A stretch of 64,000 nucleotides of DNA, from contig RAZE01000019.1 in assembly GCA_003611955.1 (NCBI GenBank), forward strand, positions 1 through 64,000, written 5' to 3'. Below are positions 34,261 to 43,352 of this stretch, piece after piece. Each line of letters begins with the position of its first letter. Within the stretch, counting starts at the first letter, position 1. The stretch is from a bacterium 1XD8-76 (GTDB lineage Bacteria > Bacillota > Clostridia > Lachnospirales > Lachnospiraceae). The notes below the pieces were generated by a model, which was given only the letters and a program-made list of their open reading frames with translations, did not search any database and had not been told where the DNA came from. Both the position numbers and the translations under genes were made by a program.

Positions 34261-35297
34261 ACCTTCTCCATCTCCCTGTCCTGCGTCGTCACAATGGGCA
34301 GCGTCACTTCTACATCTGTCCCCTTGCCGCGGATGGAGTAGACGTGCATACCGTACTGCTCCCCGAACAGCAGATGGATCCGGTTATTCACATTGACTAA
34401 CGCGATGCCGCCCTTCTTCTCCTCGTTTTCGGTCAGAGCCTTCCCTCCTCTGCCCAGCTGTCTGTTCAGCTTCGCCAGAGTCTGCTCATCCATCCCCACG
34501 CCGTCGTCCGAGATCCTGATGATCAGCCGCCTTTCCGTCTGCTCAAACCGGATCGTCAGATTTCCCGTCCCGATCTTTAACTCCGTGCCGTGGATAATGC
34601 TGTTCTCGAGGATCGGCTGCAGGGTCAGCTTGGGAATCCTGCAGTTCATAATGCTCTCCCTGTTTTCCTCATCGCAGAGGACATGGAGCTGCAGCCGGTT
34701 TCCGAAACGGTATTTCTGGATCAGGAAATAGGTTCCGCAGTTGTCCAACTCCTCCTCCACCGACACCAGATTTTCCACCTTCGTGATCGTATAGCGGAAG
34801 AATTTTGCCAGCGCCTCGGTCATATCCGCGATATTATCCATCCCAGCAATCAGCGCCTCCCCCCGGATGCTCTCCAACGTATTGTAGAGGAAATGGGGGT
34901 TGATCTGGTTCTGCAGCGCCAGATACTGCGCCTGCCGTTTGTTCAGATCCATCATCTCCGGGGATTTCAGTACCTGTTCCATCCGCTCGATCTCCTCCTC
35001 CATGGTGGGCGTCAGCAGTGCCTGGTCAAAGAGACTTTTGTCCGGCAGAATGTAACCGTCCAATATACGCCGTATCATCATCTGTATGCGCCGGTAAGGG
35101 CGCAGCACAAACACCCAGAAGGATACCGCGAAGAAAACCGTAAACACCAAAAACAGCATCACCTGCCAAAAGGGCGCTTCCTCTCTGAAAAACAGGATGC
35201 ACTGTATCAGTATCTGCAGCGCCAGAAAGCCAAACAGAACCGACGCCAGAAGAAACATCCTGTTTGATATGTATTTCCAGCGGTTATTTTCTCTCAT
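34257..35297 (-). CDS. YesM/LytS-type sensor histidine kinase
   Basis: 346-residue membrane kinase. Two N-terminal membrane helices (FLLASVLFGFLALQILIQ and the PFWQVMLFLVFTVFFAVSF stretch) with almost no extracellular loop, so it probably senses through a partner or within the membrane. His_kinase domain with phospho-His in LQNQINPHFLYNTLESIRG; HATPase with LQPILENSIIHG and RISDDGVGMDEQTL. The stop overlaps the start of the degenerate ATPase gene (34257-34260), and the gene is 9 bases after the AraC-type regulator. The lack of a sensor domain makes the ATPase-like partner a candidate input module (inference). Confidence 0.88.
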   Translation of the reverse strand: MRENNRWKYISNRMFLLASVLFGFLALQILIQCILFFREEAPFWQVMLFLVFTVFFAVSFWVFVLRPYRRIQMMIRRILDGYILPDKSLFDQALLTPTMEEEIERMEQVLKSPEMMDLNKRQAQYLALQNQINPHFLYNTLESIRGEALIAGMDNIADMTEALAKFFRYTITKVENLVSVEEELDNCGTYFLIQKYRFGNRLQLHVLCDEENRESIMNCRIPKLTLQPILENSIIHGTELKIGTGNLTIRFEQTERRLIIRISDDGVGMDEQTLAKLNRQLGRGGKALTENEEKKGGIALVNVNNRIHLLFGEQYGMHVYSIRGKGTDVEVTLPIVTTQDREMEKV

Positions 35298-35306
35298 ATG
35301 TACTCC

Positions 35307-36902
35307 CTACCCGTAAAGTTTCCGGTACGCCGCCGGCTTCAGTCCCGTCGCTTTCTCAAAATTGTGGATAAAATGCTTCAGATCGTTGTAACCCACCCTG
35401 CGGCAGACCTCTGAGACGGAAAAGTTGCTCTCCCGAAGCAGTATCTTTGCCTGTTCCATCCGCACGCCGGTCAGATACTTCGCAAACCCTTCTCCCTCCT
35501 CCTTCTTGAACAGGGCGCTGAAATAGGTGCTGGAAAGCCCCACCGCACTGCTGACTTCCTCCTGGGTGATCGGCTCGCTAAAATGATTCTGGATATACTG
35601 TTTCGCCTGACGGACGGGGCGCACCATATTCCCCTCATGCTGCTGTACCAACTCTTCAATATATTTTTTCTGCATTTCCTCCAGCACCTGAAACAGAGCT
35701 TCCCGGGATCCGCACTGCCTGCATCTTTCCGAAAAGCGCTGCAGCTTCTCCCGGCGTTCCCTCGACTCCACCTGGCTCAAAAACAGAGCGCCGCAGGAAT
35801 TTACCAGTTCCAGTATCTCATATCCCCGCACATCCCTCACCTGCGCCACTTCCGCACGAATCTCGTCCAGCGCTTTCCGCGCCTTCTCCTCACTCATGAT
35901 CTCGATGGCGTGGGTGATGCCCCTCAGGTACTTCTCCAGAAGGCTCTTCTCGTGAAGAGAGGAGGTTCCCTCCGGCATATAATCCAACAGGCGCCCCGTC
36001 CCCTTGACCAGGCGCTCCTCGATGATCACGGCCGCCTCCCGCAGGGATCTCCCGATCCCGGAAGGCTCCGTCACGATACCGCCCACCGCCATGGAGAAAA
36101 ATATCTCCCCATAGAGATTTTTCCCGCTCTCCAGCTGGTTCAGGCAGTCTTTCAGGATGCGCCGGATCTCCTCCTGCCGGTCCTTCCCGTAGTTTAAAAT
36201 GCCGATGTAGCCTCCCCAGTCCTGCCCCTTGCAGAACATATCAAAACATTTGCCGGCGAGACAACTCTCGATCAGTCTTCCGGAGCGCTCTATGATAATG
36301 TGTTTCCCTTCCTCACCGGGTTCCTCCCCCGGACAGTCTATTTTCAGCCAGATCGCCTGGAAACAGCCGGGCTGCACATCCAGATAGTATTCCTCCCGCA
36401 GACGCTCCCATGAAAGAGGTTCTTCCTTCTGTTCCCGGAGCCGCTCCAGCAGAAGATCCCTGAGTCTTCGCACATCGTTCTTGCTCTTTCTCTCCAGCTG
36501 CTGCTTATCCTCCTGCTCCCTGATGCGACAATCGATCTTTGCGCGCAGCCGCTCTAACGTCATCGTCAGTTCCGCCTTATTGATGGGCTTTAAGAGATAC
36601 TCTCCCACGCCGAACTTTATCGCGCTCTTCGCGTAATCAAAATGGGCGTAGCCGCTGATTATGATGATCTCCAGCTCCGGCCGCTCTTTTTTTACTCTCT
36701 CAATCAGTTCCAGACCGCTGCACCCTGGCATCCGGATATCCGTGATCAGTATATCCGGGCACAACTGTCCCACAAGCTCTGCGGCTTCCAGTCCGTTATG
36801 GGCGATGGCAGCCACCTCCATATCAAGAGCTCTCCAGTCCACCAACGCCTCGATCAGACGGCAGATCCTCTCCTCATCATCCGCAATTATCACTTTTTGC
36901 AT
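35307..36902 (-). CDS. YesN-type response regulator (receiver + AraC DNA-binding)
   Basis: 531 residues. N-terminal receiver with phospho-Asp in DILITDIRMPGCSG (acidic pocket IADDEER, Lys in LLKPINK), a middle region of about 300 residues including a long coiled-coil stretch (REQEDKQQLERKSKNDVRR), and a C-terminal AraC/XylS helix-turn-helix pair (VGLSSTYFSALFKKEEGEGF, then CRRVGYNDLKHFIHNFEKAT). First gene of RR-kinase-degenerate ATPase, placed after the sugar ABC operon. Likely activates that ABC operon (inference from the usual pairing). Confidence 0.9.
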   Translation of the reverse strand: MQKVIIADDEERICRLIEALVDWRALDMEVAAIAHNGLEAAELVGQLCPDILITDIRMPGCSGLELIERVKKERPELEIIIISGYAHFDYAKSAIKFGVGEYLLKPINKAELTMTLERLRAKIDCRIREQEDKQQLERKSKNDVRRLRDLLLERLREQKEEPLSWERLREEYYLDVQPGCFQAIWLKIDCPGEEPGEEGKHIIIERSGRLIESCLAGKCFDMFCKGQDWGGYIGILNYGKDRQEEIRRILKDCLNQLESGKNLYGEIFFSMAVGGIVTEPSGIGRSLREAAVIIEERLVKGTGRLLDYMPEGTSSLHEKSLLEKYLRGITHAIEIMSEEKARKALDEIRAEVAQVRDVRGYEILELVNSCGALFLSQVESRERREKLQRFSERCRQCGSREALFQVLEEMQKKYIEELVQQHEGNMVRPVRQAKQYIQNHFSEPITQEEVSSAVGLSSTYFSALFKKEEGEGFAKYLTGVRMEQAKILLRESNFSVSEVCRRVGYNDLKHFIHNFEKATGLKPAAYRKLYG

Positions 36903-36941
36903 ATCTTCCCTTCCCCGCAGTATACTCCAGAATACAATGAA

Positions 36942-36978
36942 GAAATAGCCGCACGCTCTTCCGCCTGCGGCTACTTCT
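36942..36978 (-). terminator. Hairpin between the ABC operon and the regulator operon
   Basis: GAAGTAGCCGCA pairs with TGCGGCTATTTC on the minus strand across a 12-base loop, followed by TTCATTGTATT. The T tract is weak, so partial read-through into the regulator gene is likely. Confidence 0.55.
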
Positions 36979-37021
36979 CATTATATATTATCAGAGACTC
37001 TATGTCACTAAATGAACCATG

Positions 37022-38854
37022 TTACTTTGTCAGCACGGAAACTCTCGTATCTGTCACCGCACCGCCGAGAGATTCCCCTTCGAGTGCTTTCACACAGGCT
37101 TCCACACCCATGGAACCCATCACATCGGGATTCTGTGCCATCGTGCAGAGCAGGTGTCCGTCGCCGATCAGGTTCATGATCGCATCGGATTTATCAAAGC
37201 CAACGCCCACGATATCGGAGTTGCCGGATGCCTTGATGGCATTGCCCGTTCCTGTTGTGCTTCCCTCGTTACATCCGAAGATACCTACTACATTCTGAGT
37301 GATATAGTTCTCAGCGATGGTCTGGGACTTCGCCGCGTCGCCCTCGCCGTACTGTGTCTCAAGGAGATTGAAGTCTGTTCCCTCAAACGCTTTCCGGAAC
37401 CCTTCCTCACGGTCCACTGTGGACTGTGTCGCAGCGTTTACATTCACGATACCGATATCGCCGCTTGTCACGCCTGCCGCCTCAAGAGCTTTGATCATCT
37501 CTTCGCCCGCCGTGGTACCTGCCGCCACGTTATCGGTGGAGAAAGTCGCTTCCGCGTCCACGTTTGCGGGGGAGTCCACATACACAACCTTGATGCCTGC
37601 CGAGATCGCTTCCTGCAGTGCGGAAGAGATCGCGTCGGGGCCGTTTGCAGCCACGATGATCGCTTCATAACCGCCTGCCACCGCATTGTTCACACATTCG
37701 ATCTGCTGTGCGTCGTCCTTTGTGTTGGGGGACATGAATGTCACTTCCACACCCAGTTCGCCCGCCTTCGCCTGAGCGCCTTCATTTAAAGTTACCCAGT
37801 GCTGGTCGATGGAGTCCATCGTGATCAGAGCGATCTTCCATTCCTTGCTCGCCTTCACCGCATCGCCGGATGCCGCAGATGCCGCACCGCCCAGCGCTGC
37901 CGCGTCGATCACGGAAACGCCTGTATCCGTCACTTTTCCGCCCAGGTCTTCGCCGCCGATAGCCGCAACTGCCGCTTTCACGCCTTCGTAACCCATCACG
38001 TCCGGATTCTGCGCCATCGTGCAGAGCAGATAGCCGTCTGTGATCAGCCCCTGGATCGCATCGGACTTATCGAAACCTACACCCACGATATCGGAGCTGC
38101 CGGATGCCTTGATCGCGTTGCCTGTTCCTGTTGTGCTTCCTTCGTTACATCCGAAGATACCTACTACCTTCTGCGTGATGTAGTTCTCAGCGATGGTCTG
38201 GGATTTCGCCGCGTCGCCTTCGCCGTACTGTGTCTCAAGCAGGTTGAAGTCTGTTCCTTCAAACGCTTTTCTGAAACCATTTTCTCTGTCTACCGTAGAC
38301 TGTGTCGCAGCGTTTACGTTGACGATTCCGATGTCGCCGCTTGTGATGCCTTTCGCATCGAGGGCTTTGATCATCTCCTCACCCGCTGTGGTTCCTGCCG
38401 CCACGTTATCGGTGGAGAAAGTCGCTTCCGCATCCACGTTTGCGGGAGAGTCCACATAGACAACCTTGATGCCCGCGCTGATGGCTTCCTTCAATGCGGA
38501 AGAGATCGCGTCAGGACCGTTTGCCGCTACGATGATAGCCGCATAGCCGCCTGCCACCGCGTTGTTCACACATTCGATCTGCTGTGCGTCGTCCTTTGTG
38601 TTAGGTGACATAAATGTCACTTCCACGCCCAGCTCGCCCGCCGCCTTCTGTGCGCCTTCGTTCAGGCTGATCCAGTGCTGGTCGATGGAGTCCATCGTGA
38701 TCAGGGCGATCTTTGCTCCATCCGCAGAAGCAGCTGCCTCTGTTGACTCGCCTTCCGCTGCCGCCGGTGCATCCGCACTCTGACTGCCGCAGCCCGTAAG
38801 CGCCGCTGCCAGCATAGTCACGCCGCAGAGTAAACTTAACAGTTTCTTTTTCAT
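37022..38854 (-). CDS. Sugar ABC substrate-binding lipoprotein with two tandem ligand domains
   Basis: Lipoprotein (LAAALTGCGSQS lipobox) of 610 residues, about twice the usual length. Two Peripla_BP_4-type (ribose-binding-like) domains at about residues 48-320 and 340-610 are nearly identical: both start KIALITMDSIDQHW, both contain VTFMSPNTKDDAQQIECVNN, GIKVVYVDSPANVDAEATFS and GIFGCNEGSTTGTGNAIKAS. The DNA repeats with an 876-bp period (from 38713 and from 37837). A short linker (ASGDAVKASKEW) joins them. By ear about nine residues in ten agree, so the duplication is recent or kept uniform by gene conversion. It is encoded with its ATPase and permease. The substrate is a sugar or similar polar ligand, not resolved. 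Confidence 0.9.
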   Translation of the reverse strand: MKKKLLSLLCGVTMLAAALTGCGSQSADAPAAAEGESTEAAASADGAKIALITMDSIDQHWISLNEGAQKAAGELGVEVTFMSPNTKDDAQQIECVNNAVAGGYAAIIVAANGPDAISSALKEAISAGIKVVYVDSPANVDAEATFSTDNVAAGTTAGEEMIKALDAKGITSGDIGIVNVNAATQSTVDRENGFRKAFEGTDFNLLETQYGEGDAAKSQTIAENYITQKVVGIFGCNEGSTTGTGNAIKASGSSDIVGVGFDKSDAIQGLITDGYLLCTMAQNPDVMGYEGVKAAVAAIGGEDLGGKVTDTGVSVIDAAALGGAASAASGDAVKASKEWKIALITMDSIDQHWVTLNEGAQAKAGELGVEVTFMSPNTKDDAQQIECVNNAVAGGYEAIIVAANGPDAISSALQEAISAGIKVVYVDSPANVDAEATFSTDNVAAGTTAGEEMIKALEAAGVTSGDIGIVNVNAATQSTVDREEGFRKAFEGTDFNLLETQYGEGDAAKSQTIAENYITQNVVGIFGCNEGSTTGTGNAIKASGNSDIVGVGFDKSDAIMNLIGDGHLLCTMAQNPDVMGSMGVEACVKALEGESLGGAVTDTRVSVLTK

Positions 38855-38910
38855 GTTCTTATTCCTCCTGTTTTTTATATCCTAAACGCACAGGCTTTTC
38901 GCCCCTGCGG

Positions 38911-39927
38911 TTAGTTTCCTTTTTTCTTCTTGAACTGTCCGCCCCTTACGACTACGTCCAGAAGTACCGCCGCCACCACGATCACACCGATGACTACCCG
39001 CTGGATGCCGACCTGGGCGCCGATCATGTTCAGCCCGTTCTCCAGTGTCTGCCATACCGCCGCACCCGCGAAGGTCCCGAGCAGAAGCCCTGTACCGCCG
39101 AGGGGGGATACGCCGCCGATTACGCCCGCCGCAACGCCGTACATCTCGTACATATTTCCGGCTTCCATGTTGCCCATGCCTGCCTGTGCGCAGAGGATCA
39201 GTCCCACCACACAGGAGCAGACCGCGCTGACCAGGTAAGCCTTTGTCGTAGTTGCCACCACGTTCACACCGGAGAGCTTCGCCGCTTCGATGTTGGAGCC
39301 GATGGCGTATATATGTCTTCCCGTTCTTGTCTTGGAGAGCAGGAAGAAGAAAATGATGAAGAAGATCAGTGCGATCCAGAATGTGTTGTAGACGCCCAGT
39401 GTCGTCCCGTAGTAGAAAATATTCTGGAAGCTGTCCCCCGCCTCCTTGCCGATGCCGGTGGCGATAGCGTCCGTGTTGCGGTTGCTGTTTACCATGTATG
39501 CCACACCTCTTGTGATAAACATGGTGCCCAGCGTTGCGATGAAGGGCGGCAGTTTAAACTTGCCCACCAGAAATCCGTTGACCACGCCGCACACCAGACA
39601 GCATAAAAGGGCTACCAGTATCGCAACGAACGGATTGACGCCCCTGCTCATCAGCGTCGCCGCCACCATAGCGCTCATGCCTACCATGGAACCGATGGAC
39701 AGATCGATGTTGCCGGTGATCAGTATGTAGCTCTGCGCGATACCGATCAAGAGATATTTTGACATGGAGCGCAGCAGATTCATGATATTCTGTCCGGAGA
39801 AGACCGCCGGATTGATCAGCCCGAATGCCACATAGATCACAATCAGTCCGATAAACGCCGTGATCGCGGCGCCCATGCCCCGGATCGCCATTATTTTTCT
39901 AAGAGAACTTTGCTTTTCATTACTCAT
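38911..39927 (-). CDS. RbsC-type sugar ABC permease
   Basis: Membrane permease of about 338 residues, BPD_transp_2 family, with about ten membrane helices. Landmarks: LLRSMSKYLLIGIAQSYILI, GNIDLSIGSMVG, and GLVSxx-type C-terminal AGVIGGVSPLGGTGLLLG. Start 39927 (MSNEKQSSLR) has GGAGG 11 bases upstream and overlaps the ATPase stop; the in-frame ATG at 39948 is less likely. One permease gene is present, so it would act as a homodimer. Confidence 0.92.
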   Translation of the reverse strand: MSNEKQSSLRKIMAIRGMGAAITAFIGLIVIYVAFGLINPAVFSGQNIMNLLRSMSKYLLIGIAQSYILITGNIDLSIGSMVGMSAMVAATLMSRGVNPFVAILVALLCCLVCGVVNGFLVGKFKLPPFIATLGTMFITRGVAYMVNSNRNTDAIATGIGKEAGDSFQNIFYYGTTLGVYNTFWIALIFFIIFFFLLSKTRTGRHIYAIGSNIEAAKLSGVNVVATTTKAYLVSAVCSCVVGLILCAQAGMGNMEAGNMYEMYGVAAGVIGGVSPLGGTGLLLGTFAGAAVWQTLENGLNMIGAQVGIQRVVIGVIVVAAVLLDVVVRGGQFKKKKGN

Positions 39928-41455
39928 GCTCTTCGTTTCCTCCCTCACTCTTTCCTATCTTTTTATCCTCAAAGGTGGTAGCCAACGTCAGAATCTCATT
40001 CTGCGTCGTCTCCCTCGCCATCACCTCGCCCGTGATGCGTCCGTCGCACATGACGATGATGCGGTCCGCGATACCCATCACCTCGGGCATTTCCGAGGAG
40101 ACAAAGACAACCGCGATGCCCTGCTTTTTCAGATCGTTCATCAGGTGGTAAATCTCCACTTTCGCCCCTACATCGATACCCCTTGTGGGCTCATCGAAGA
40201 TCACTACTCTCGAATCCCTCGCCAGCCATTTCCCGACCACGACCTTCTGCTGATTGCCGCCGGAGAGGTTGCCCGAATCGATCTCCACATTGGGAGTCTT
40301 GATCCTCAAGTCCTCCACAGCCTTTTCGCAGAGCTTCTCCTCCGTTTTACTGCTCACCACGCCCAGCCTGTTACAGACGATATCCAGATTCGGCAGCGCC
40401 AAATTGTGGCGGATGGAAAGCTTTGTGCACAGACCGTCTTTCTTCCGGTCCTCCGGTGCCAGCACCACGCCGCTCTTTATGGCGTCCATGGGGCAGGTGA
40501 TCTTCACTTCCTTGCCGTCCACATAGATCTCGCCGCTCTCCTTCGGATCTACGCCGAAGATCGCCCTTGTGGTCTCCGTGCGCCCCGCGCCCATCAGCCC
40601 GGCAAAGCCCACGATCTCGCCCTCGTAGGCGGAGAAATTGATATCTCTCACCATCCGTCCGGCATTCAAATTCTTTACCTCAAAGATCTTCTTTCCTTTT
40701 TCGCACTCCACTCTGGGAAACTTCTCCTTGATCTCACGTCCCACCATGTGGGCGATAATCTGATCCATCGTGGTTTCTTTAAAGTTCATCGTCGTGATAT
40801 ACTGGCCGTCCCGCATGATCGTCACGCGGTCCACGATATGCTGCAGCTCCTCCAGACGATGGGATATGTAAACGATGCCTTTTCCCTCGCTCTTCAGCTT
40901 CCTGATAATGCGGAACAGATCCTCGATCTCCCTCGCCGTCAGAGAGGAGGTCGGTTCGTCCATGATCAGGATCTTCGCATGAATGGAAAGGGCTTTCGCT
41001 ATCTCTACCATCTGCTGTTTGGAAACCGGCAGCTCACCCACGATCTGATTCGGACTGATATCGATCTTTAAATCATCCAGTATTTCCTTTGCTTCCTTTT
41101 CCATGGAACTGTTGTCCAGCGCCACCTTCCCGCGCTTTTCCCTGCCGAGGAACATGTTTTCCGTGACCGTCAGGTGCTTGCACATGTTCAGCTCCTGATG
41201 GATGATCGCAACGCCCGCTTCCTGTGCCTGCTTCGGCGTCAGATCGCCATACTCTTTGCCGAAGATCTCAACGGAACCTTCATCTCTTGTGTAGACGCCG
41301 CTCAACACCTTCATGAGCGTTGACTTGCCTGCGCCGTTCTCCCCAAGCAGCGCAAGGACTTCGCCGGAGCGCAGTTCAAAATCCACGCCGTCGAGCGCCT
41401 TCACGCCGGGGAAAGACTTGCAGATATTCTTCATTGAGACAATTATCTCACCCAT
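39920..41455 (-). CDS. RbsA/MglA-type sugar ABC ATPase
   Basis: Energises uptake with its two fused NBDs in 511 residues. NBD1: Walker A LLGENGAGKSTLMKVL, signature LPVSKQQMVEIAKAL, Walker B ILIMDEPTSSL. NBD2: GLMGAGRTETTRAIFG in place of Walker A (normal for RbsA), signature LSGGNQQKVVVGKWL, Walker B VVIFDEPTRGIDVGAK. All motifs are intact, in contrast with the degenerate copy at 32806-34260. First gene of the ABC operon (ATPase-permease-binding protein). Confidence 0.94.
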   Translation of the reverse strand: MGEIIVSMKNICKSFPGVKALDGVDFELRSGEVLALLGENGAGKSTLMKVLSGVYTRDEGSVEIFGKEYGDLTPKQAQEAGVAIIHQELNMCKHLTVTENMFLGREKRGKVALDNSSMEKEAKEILDDLKIDISPNQIVGELPVSKQQMVEIAKALSIHAKILIMDEPTSSLTAREIEDLFRIIRKLKSEGKGIVYISHRLEELQHIVDRVTIMRDGQYITTMNFKETTMDQIIAHMVGREIKEKFPRVECEKGKKIFEVKNLNAGRMVRDINFSAYEGEIVGFAGLMGAGRTETTRAIFGVDPKESGEIYVDGKEVKITCPMDAIKSGVVLAPEDRKKDGLCTKLSIRHNLALPNLDIVCNRLGVVSSKTEEKLCEKAVEDLRIKTPNVEIDSGNLSGGNQQKVVVGKWLARDSRVVIFDEPTRGIDVGAKVEIYHLMNDLKKQGIAVVFVSSEMPEVMGIADRIIVMCDGRITGEVMARETTQNEILTLATTFEDKKIGKSEGGNEEHE

Positions 41456-41567
41456 TCCTTCATCCTTCCTTTTGTATATTTTGCTTTATATTTACATAAT
41501 AGCAAAGTCTTTTTTGTCAAAAAAGGGTGGAAGTTTTTGGATTTGATGGGGTTTTTTATGCAGTTTG

Positions 41568-41581
41568 TGAAAACGATCAAT
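41568..41581. promoter_or_regulatory. Possible cre site (CcpA) upstream of the sugar ABC operon
   Basis: TGAAAACGATCAAT matches the cre consensus TGNAANCGNWNNCW with one mismatch. It lies about 110 bases upstream of the ATPase start. A TTGACA lies between them on the minus strand (near 41511-41516), but the -10 is not clear. Confidence 0.35.
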
Positions 41582-41657
41582 AGAAGTGTGGTCTCTGTGA
41601 AATGGAGATGAAAGAATCTTAGTCTATGACTGGTATAGAGAAATAGATGTTATCCTG

Positions 41658-41690
41658 CAGGGCAACGAGAACTCCAGCCTCGTTGCCCTG
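41658..41690 (-). terminator. Hairpin after the lipoprotein hydrolase gene
   Basis: CAGGGCAACGAG pairs exactly with CTCGTTGCCCTG over a 9-base loop. The following sequence on the minus strand lacks a strong T run, so termination is likely but not certain. Confidence 0.6.
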
Positions 41691-41706
41691 TATGCTATCC
41701 CGTTTT

Positions 41707-43176
41707 TCAATCGTCAAACGCAATGCTGTCGATCATGTCCTGGAACAGACGAACCACCGACTCTTCCACGTACTCCTCATAGACAATAAAATTGAAGACC
41801 ACGCACTCCTCGCCGCGTTCAACCGACAGGTAGCGCTGATAGTAGAAATCACCATCGTCGGTCTGCACCATGGAAGCTCCGTCCACCGCCGGATTGCCCT
41901 GGATCGATATCTCCTCCACGACATAGCCCTGCTCTTCCATGTTTCCTTTCAGCCTCTGCTGGGTATCGCCCCCCTCGGCATCGTAGAGCGTGATATAGAG
42001 CGCCGCCATATCCCACGCATTTGCCCCGTCATAGCCGGAATATACCTCCAGACTGCTGCCGTCCTCGCTGAGAGCGATATTCCACACATACGGGCAGGAG
42101 AATGTCATGCCCAGCTCCTCCACATAGCGCTCCGTCATCACCGGCACCGGGATGGCCGGATCCTGTTTCATCGCCGCGTCCAATTCTTCCTGCGTGATAA
42201 CGATAGACGCCTCGTCACCCGTGTCCGCCAGAATCTTTTCCGCCACGACTCTTGTGGCGGGCGCCAGCACCGAAAAATGGTCGGCATCCTCCACCACATA
42301 GCAGTGCAGATTCTCGTTCTCAGAAGCCTCCTCCATCCGCTCCAGATTCTCCGAATTGCCGTCCCTTCCCTCGATCAAAAATGTGGGACTTTTGATATCA
42401 TCCAGCCAGTAGATCGGGGAACGCATGATGTACTCATCCTGATTACTCTTATCAAAAGTAAACTGACTGTTGTTATGATATCTTATCTTGTCCACCGCCC
42501 CAAAGCAGAACACCGCCCGGAATCTGTCCGTGTACTCGGAAGCAAGGAGCGCCCTCGTACCGCCGGTACTGTGGCCGCCCAGATAGATGCGCTCGGGATC
42601 CACATAGGGCAGGGATGCGGCATACTCATAAGCCGACACGATATCATCCACCTCTCCGAACAGCGTTTCATAATAACCGGGATTGCCGCAGCCGCCCCGG
42701 AAAGAAGGATACATGGTCAAAATACCCGCCTGCCAGAAAGCGGATCCCGTCTGGTCGTTGTCCCACTCCGGGTAGACCCAGGGAAAATCGTCGATGCCGT
42801 TGCCCCAGCCGCCGACCACCCAGATGATCATCGGATGCTTTTCACCATCCCCCGGATCGCTGGACACGTAAGCCGCCAGGTCTCCCACTTTGGAGGGATA
42901 GGCGACAAGGTCAAAAACCCCCTCTGGAGGATCCGGGATCGAATAGTCGTCGTTTTTCTCCTCCGACAGCGTCGTCGTAAAAGCGTCATGCACCTCGGCA
43001 AAACTGCCGGAAGTATCCAGATCCGATCCTTCCGGTATTTTCACGACAGCTGAACCGTCCTCTCCGTCTTCGCGGGAATCGCCTCCAGACTTCACAAAAC
43101 CGCAGGCGGTAACGGATACTGCCATCATGACAATAAGAAAAAATGCAAAAACCTTTTTGATACATTTCCTGTTCAT
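41707..43176 (-). CDS. Secreted lipoprotein alpha/beta hydrolase
   Basis: Lipobox VSVTACGF shows an exported, lipid-anchored protein of about 489 residues. The N-terminal part (to about residue 300) is a prolyl-oligopeptidase-like alpha/beta hydrolase: WVVGGWGNGIDDFPW, YVDPERIYLGGHSTGGTRAL with nucleophile Ser in GHSTGG, Asp in FLIEGRDGNSENLE, and His in VEDADHFSVLAP. The last 150 residues form a separate domain (MTFSCPYVWNIALSEDGSSL). Start 43176 (MNRKCIKKV) follows GAGGAG. Divergent from padR, with the palindromes at 43260-43303 between them, so PadR may control it too. Confidence 0.82.
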   Translation of the reverse strand: MNRKCIKKVFAFFLIVMMAVSVTACGFVKSGGDSREDGEDGSAVVKIPEGSDLDTSGSFAEVHDAFTTTLSEEKNDDYSIPDPPEGVFDLVAYPSKVGDLAAYVSSDPGDGEKHPMIIWVVGGWGNGIDDFPWVYPEWDNDQTGSAFWQAGILTMYPSFRGGCGNPGYYETLFGEVDDIVSAYEYAASLPYVDPERIYLGGHSTGGTRALLASEYTDRFRAVFCFGAVDKIRYHNNSQFTFDKSNQDEYIMRSPIYWLDDIKSPTFLIEGRDGNSENLERMEEASENENLHCYVVEDADHFSVLAPATRVVAEKILADTGDEASIVITQEELDAAMKQDPAIPVPVMTERYVEELGMTFSCPYVWNIALSEDGSSLEVYSGYDGANAWDMAALYITLYDAEGGDTQQRLKGNMEEQGYVVEEISIQGNPAVDGASMVQTDDGDFYYQRYLSVERGEECVVFNFIVYEEYVEESVVRLFQDMIDSIAFDD

Positions 43177-43217
43177 ATGCAACTCCTCTTTCTTTGATTT
43201 CTATATTTTCAAAGATA

Positions 43218-43246
43218 AGTATATCATAATTCATCTTAAACTCCAA
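43218..43246 (-). promoter_or_regulatory. Promoter of the lipoprotein hydrolase gene
   Basis: TTGGAG (43246-43241), 17 bases, TATACT (43223-43218) on the minus strand. Confidence 0.6.
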
Positions 43247-43254
43247 ATTTCTTC

Positions 43255-43283
43255 TTGACATATATCGGTTCTCGATATATTAT
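43255..43283 (+). promoter_or_regulatory. padR promoter
   Basis: Consensus TTGACA (43255-43260), 17 bases, TATTAT (43278-43283). Confidence 0.8.
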
Positions 43284-43303
43284 ATAGAAAATCGATATAT
43301 CGA
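43260..43303. promoter_or_regulatory. Two palindromes, probable PadR operator
   Basis: ATATATCG-GTTCT-CGATATAT (43260-43280) is a perfect 8-bp inverted repeat filling the spacer of the padR promoter. TCGATATATCGA (43292-43303) is a perfect 12-base palindrome just after the -10. Both share the ATATCG/CGATAT half-site. Binding by the PadR protein encoded 50 bases downstream is inferred. Confidence 0.65.
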
Positions 43304-43352
43304 ACGTCTATCTATTTGACCCATGAAAAATGCAAAAAGAAAGGAATCCATT

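Noticed and set aside
37022-38854. Tandem binding-protein domains as a pure assembly artefact
   Set aside because: The two copies differ at scattered positions and at both ends, and a distinct linker joins them, so they are two real sequences. Read-level confirmation is still desirable.
39860-41071. Plus-strand open frame of 403 codons opposite the sugar ATPase
   Set aside because: Antisense to an intact RbsA-type gene with all motifs; no start signal.
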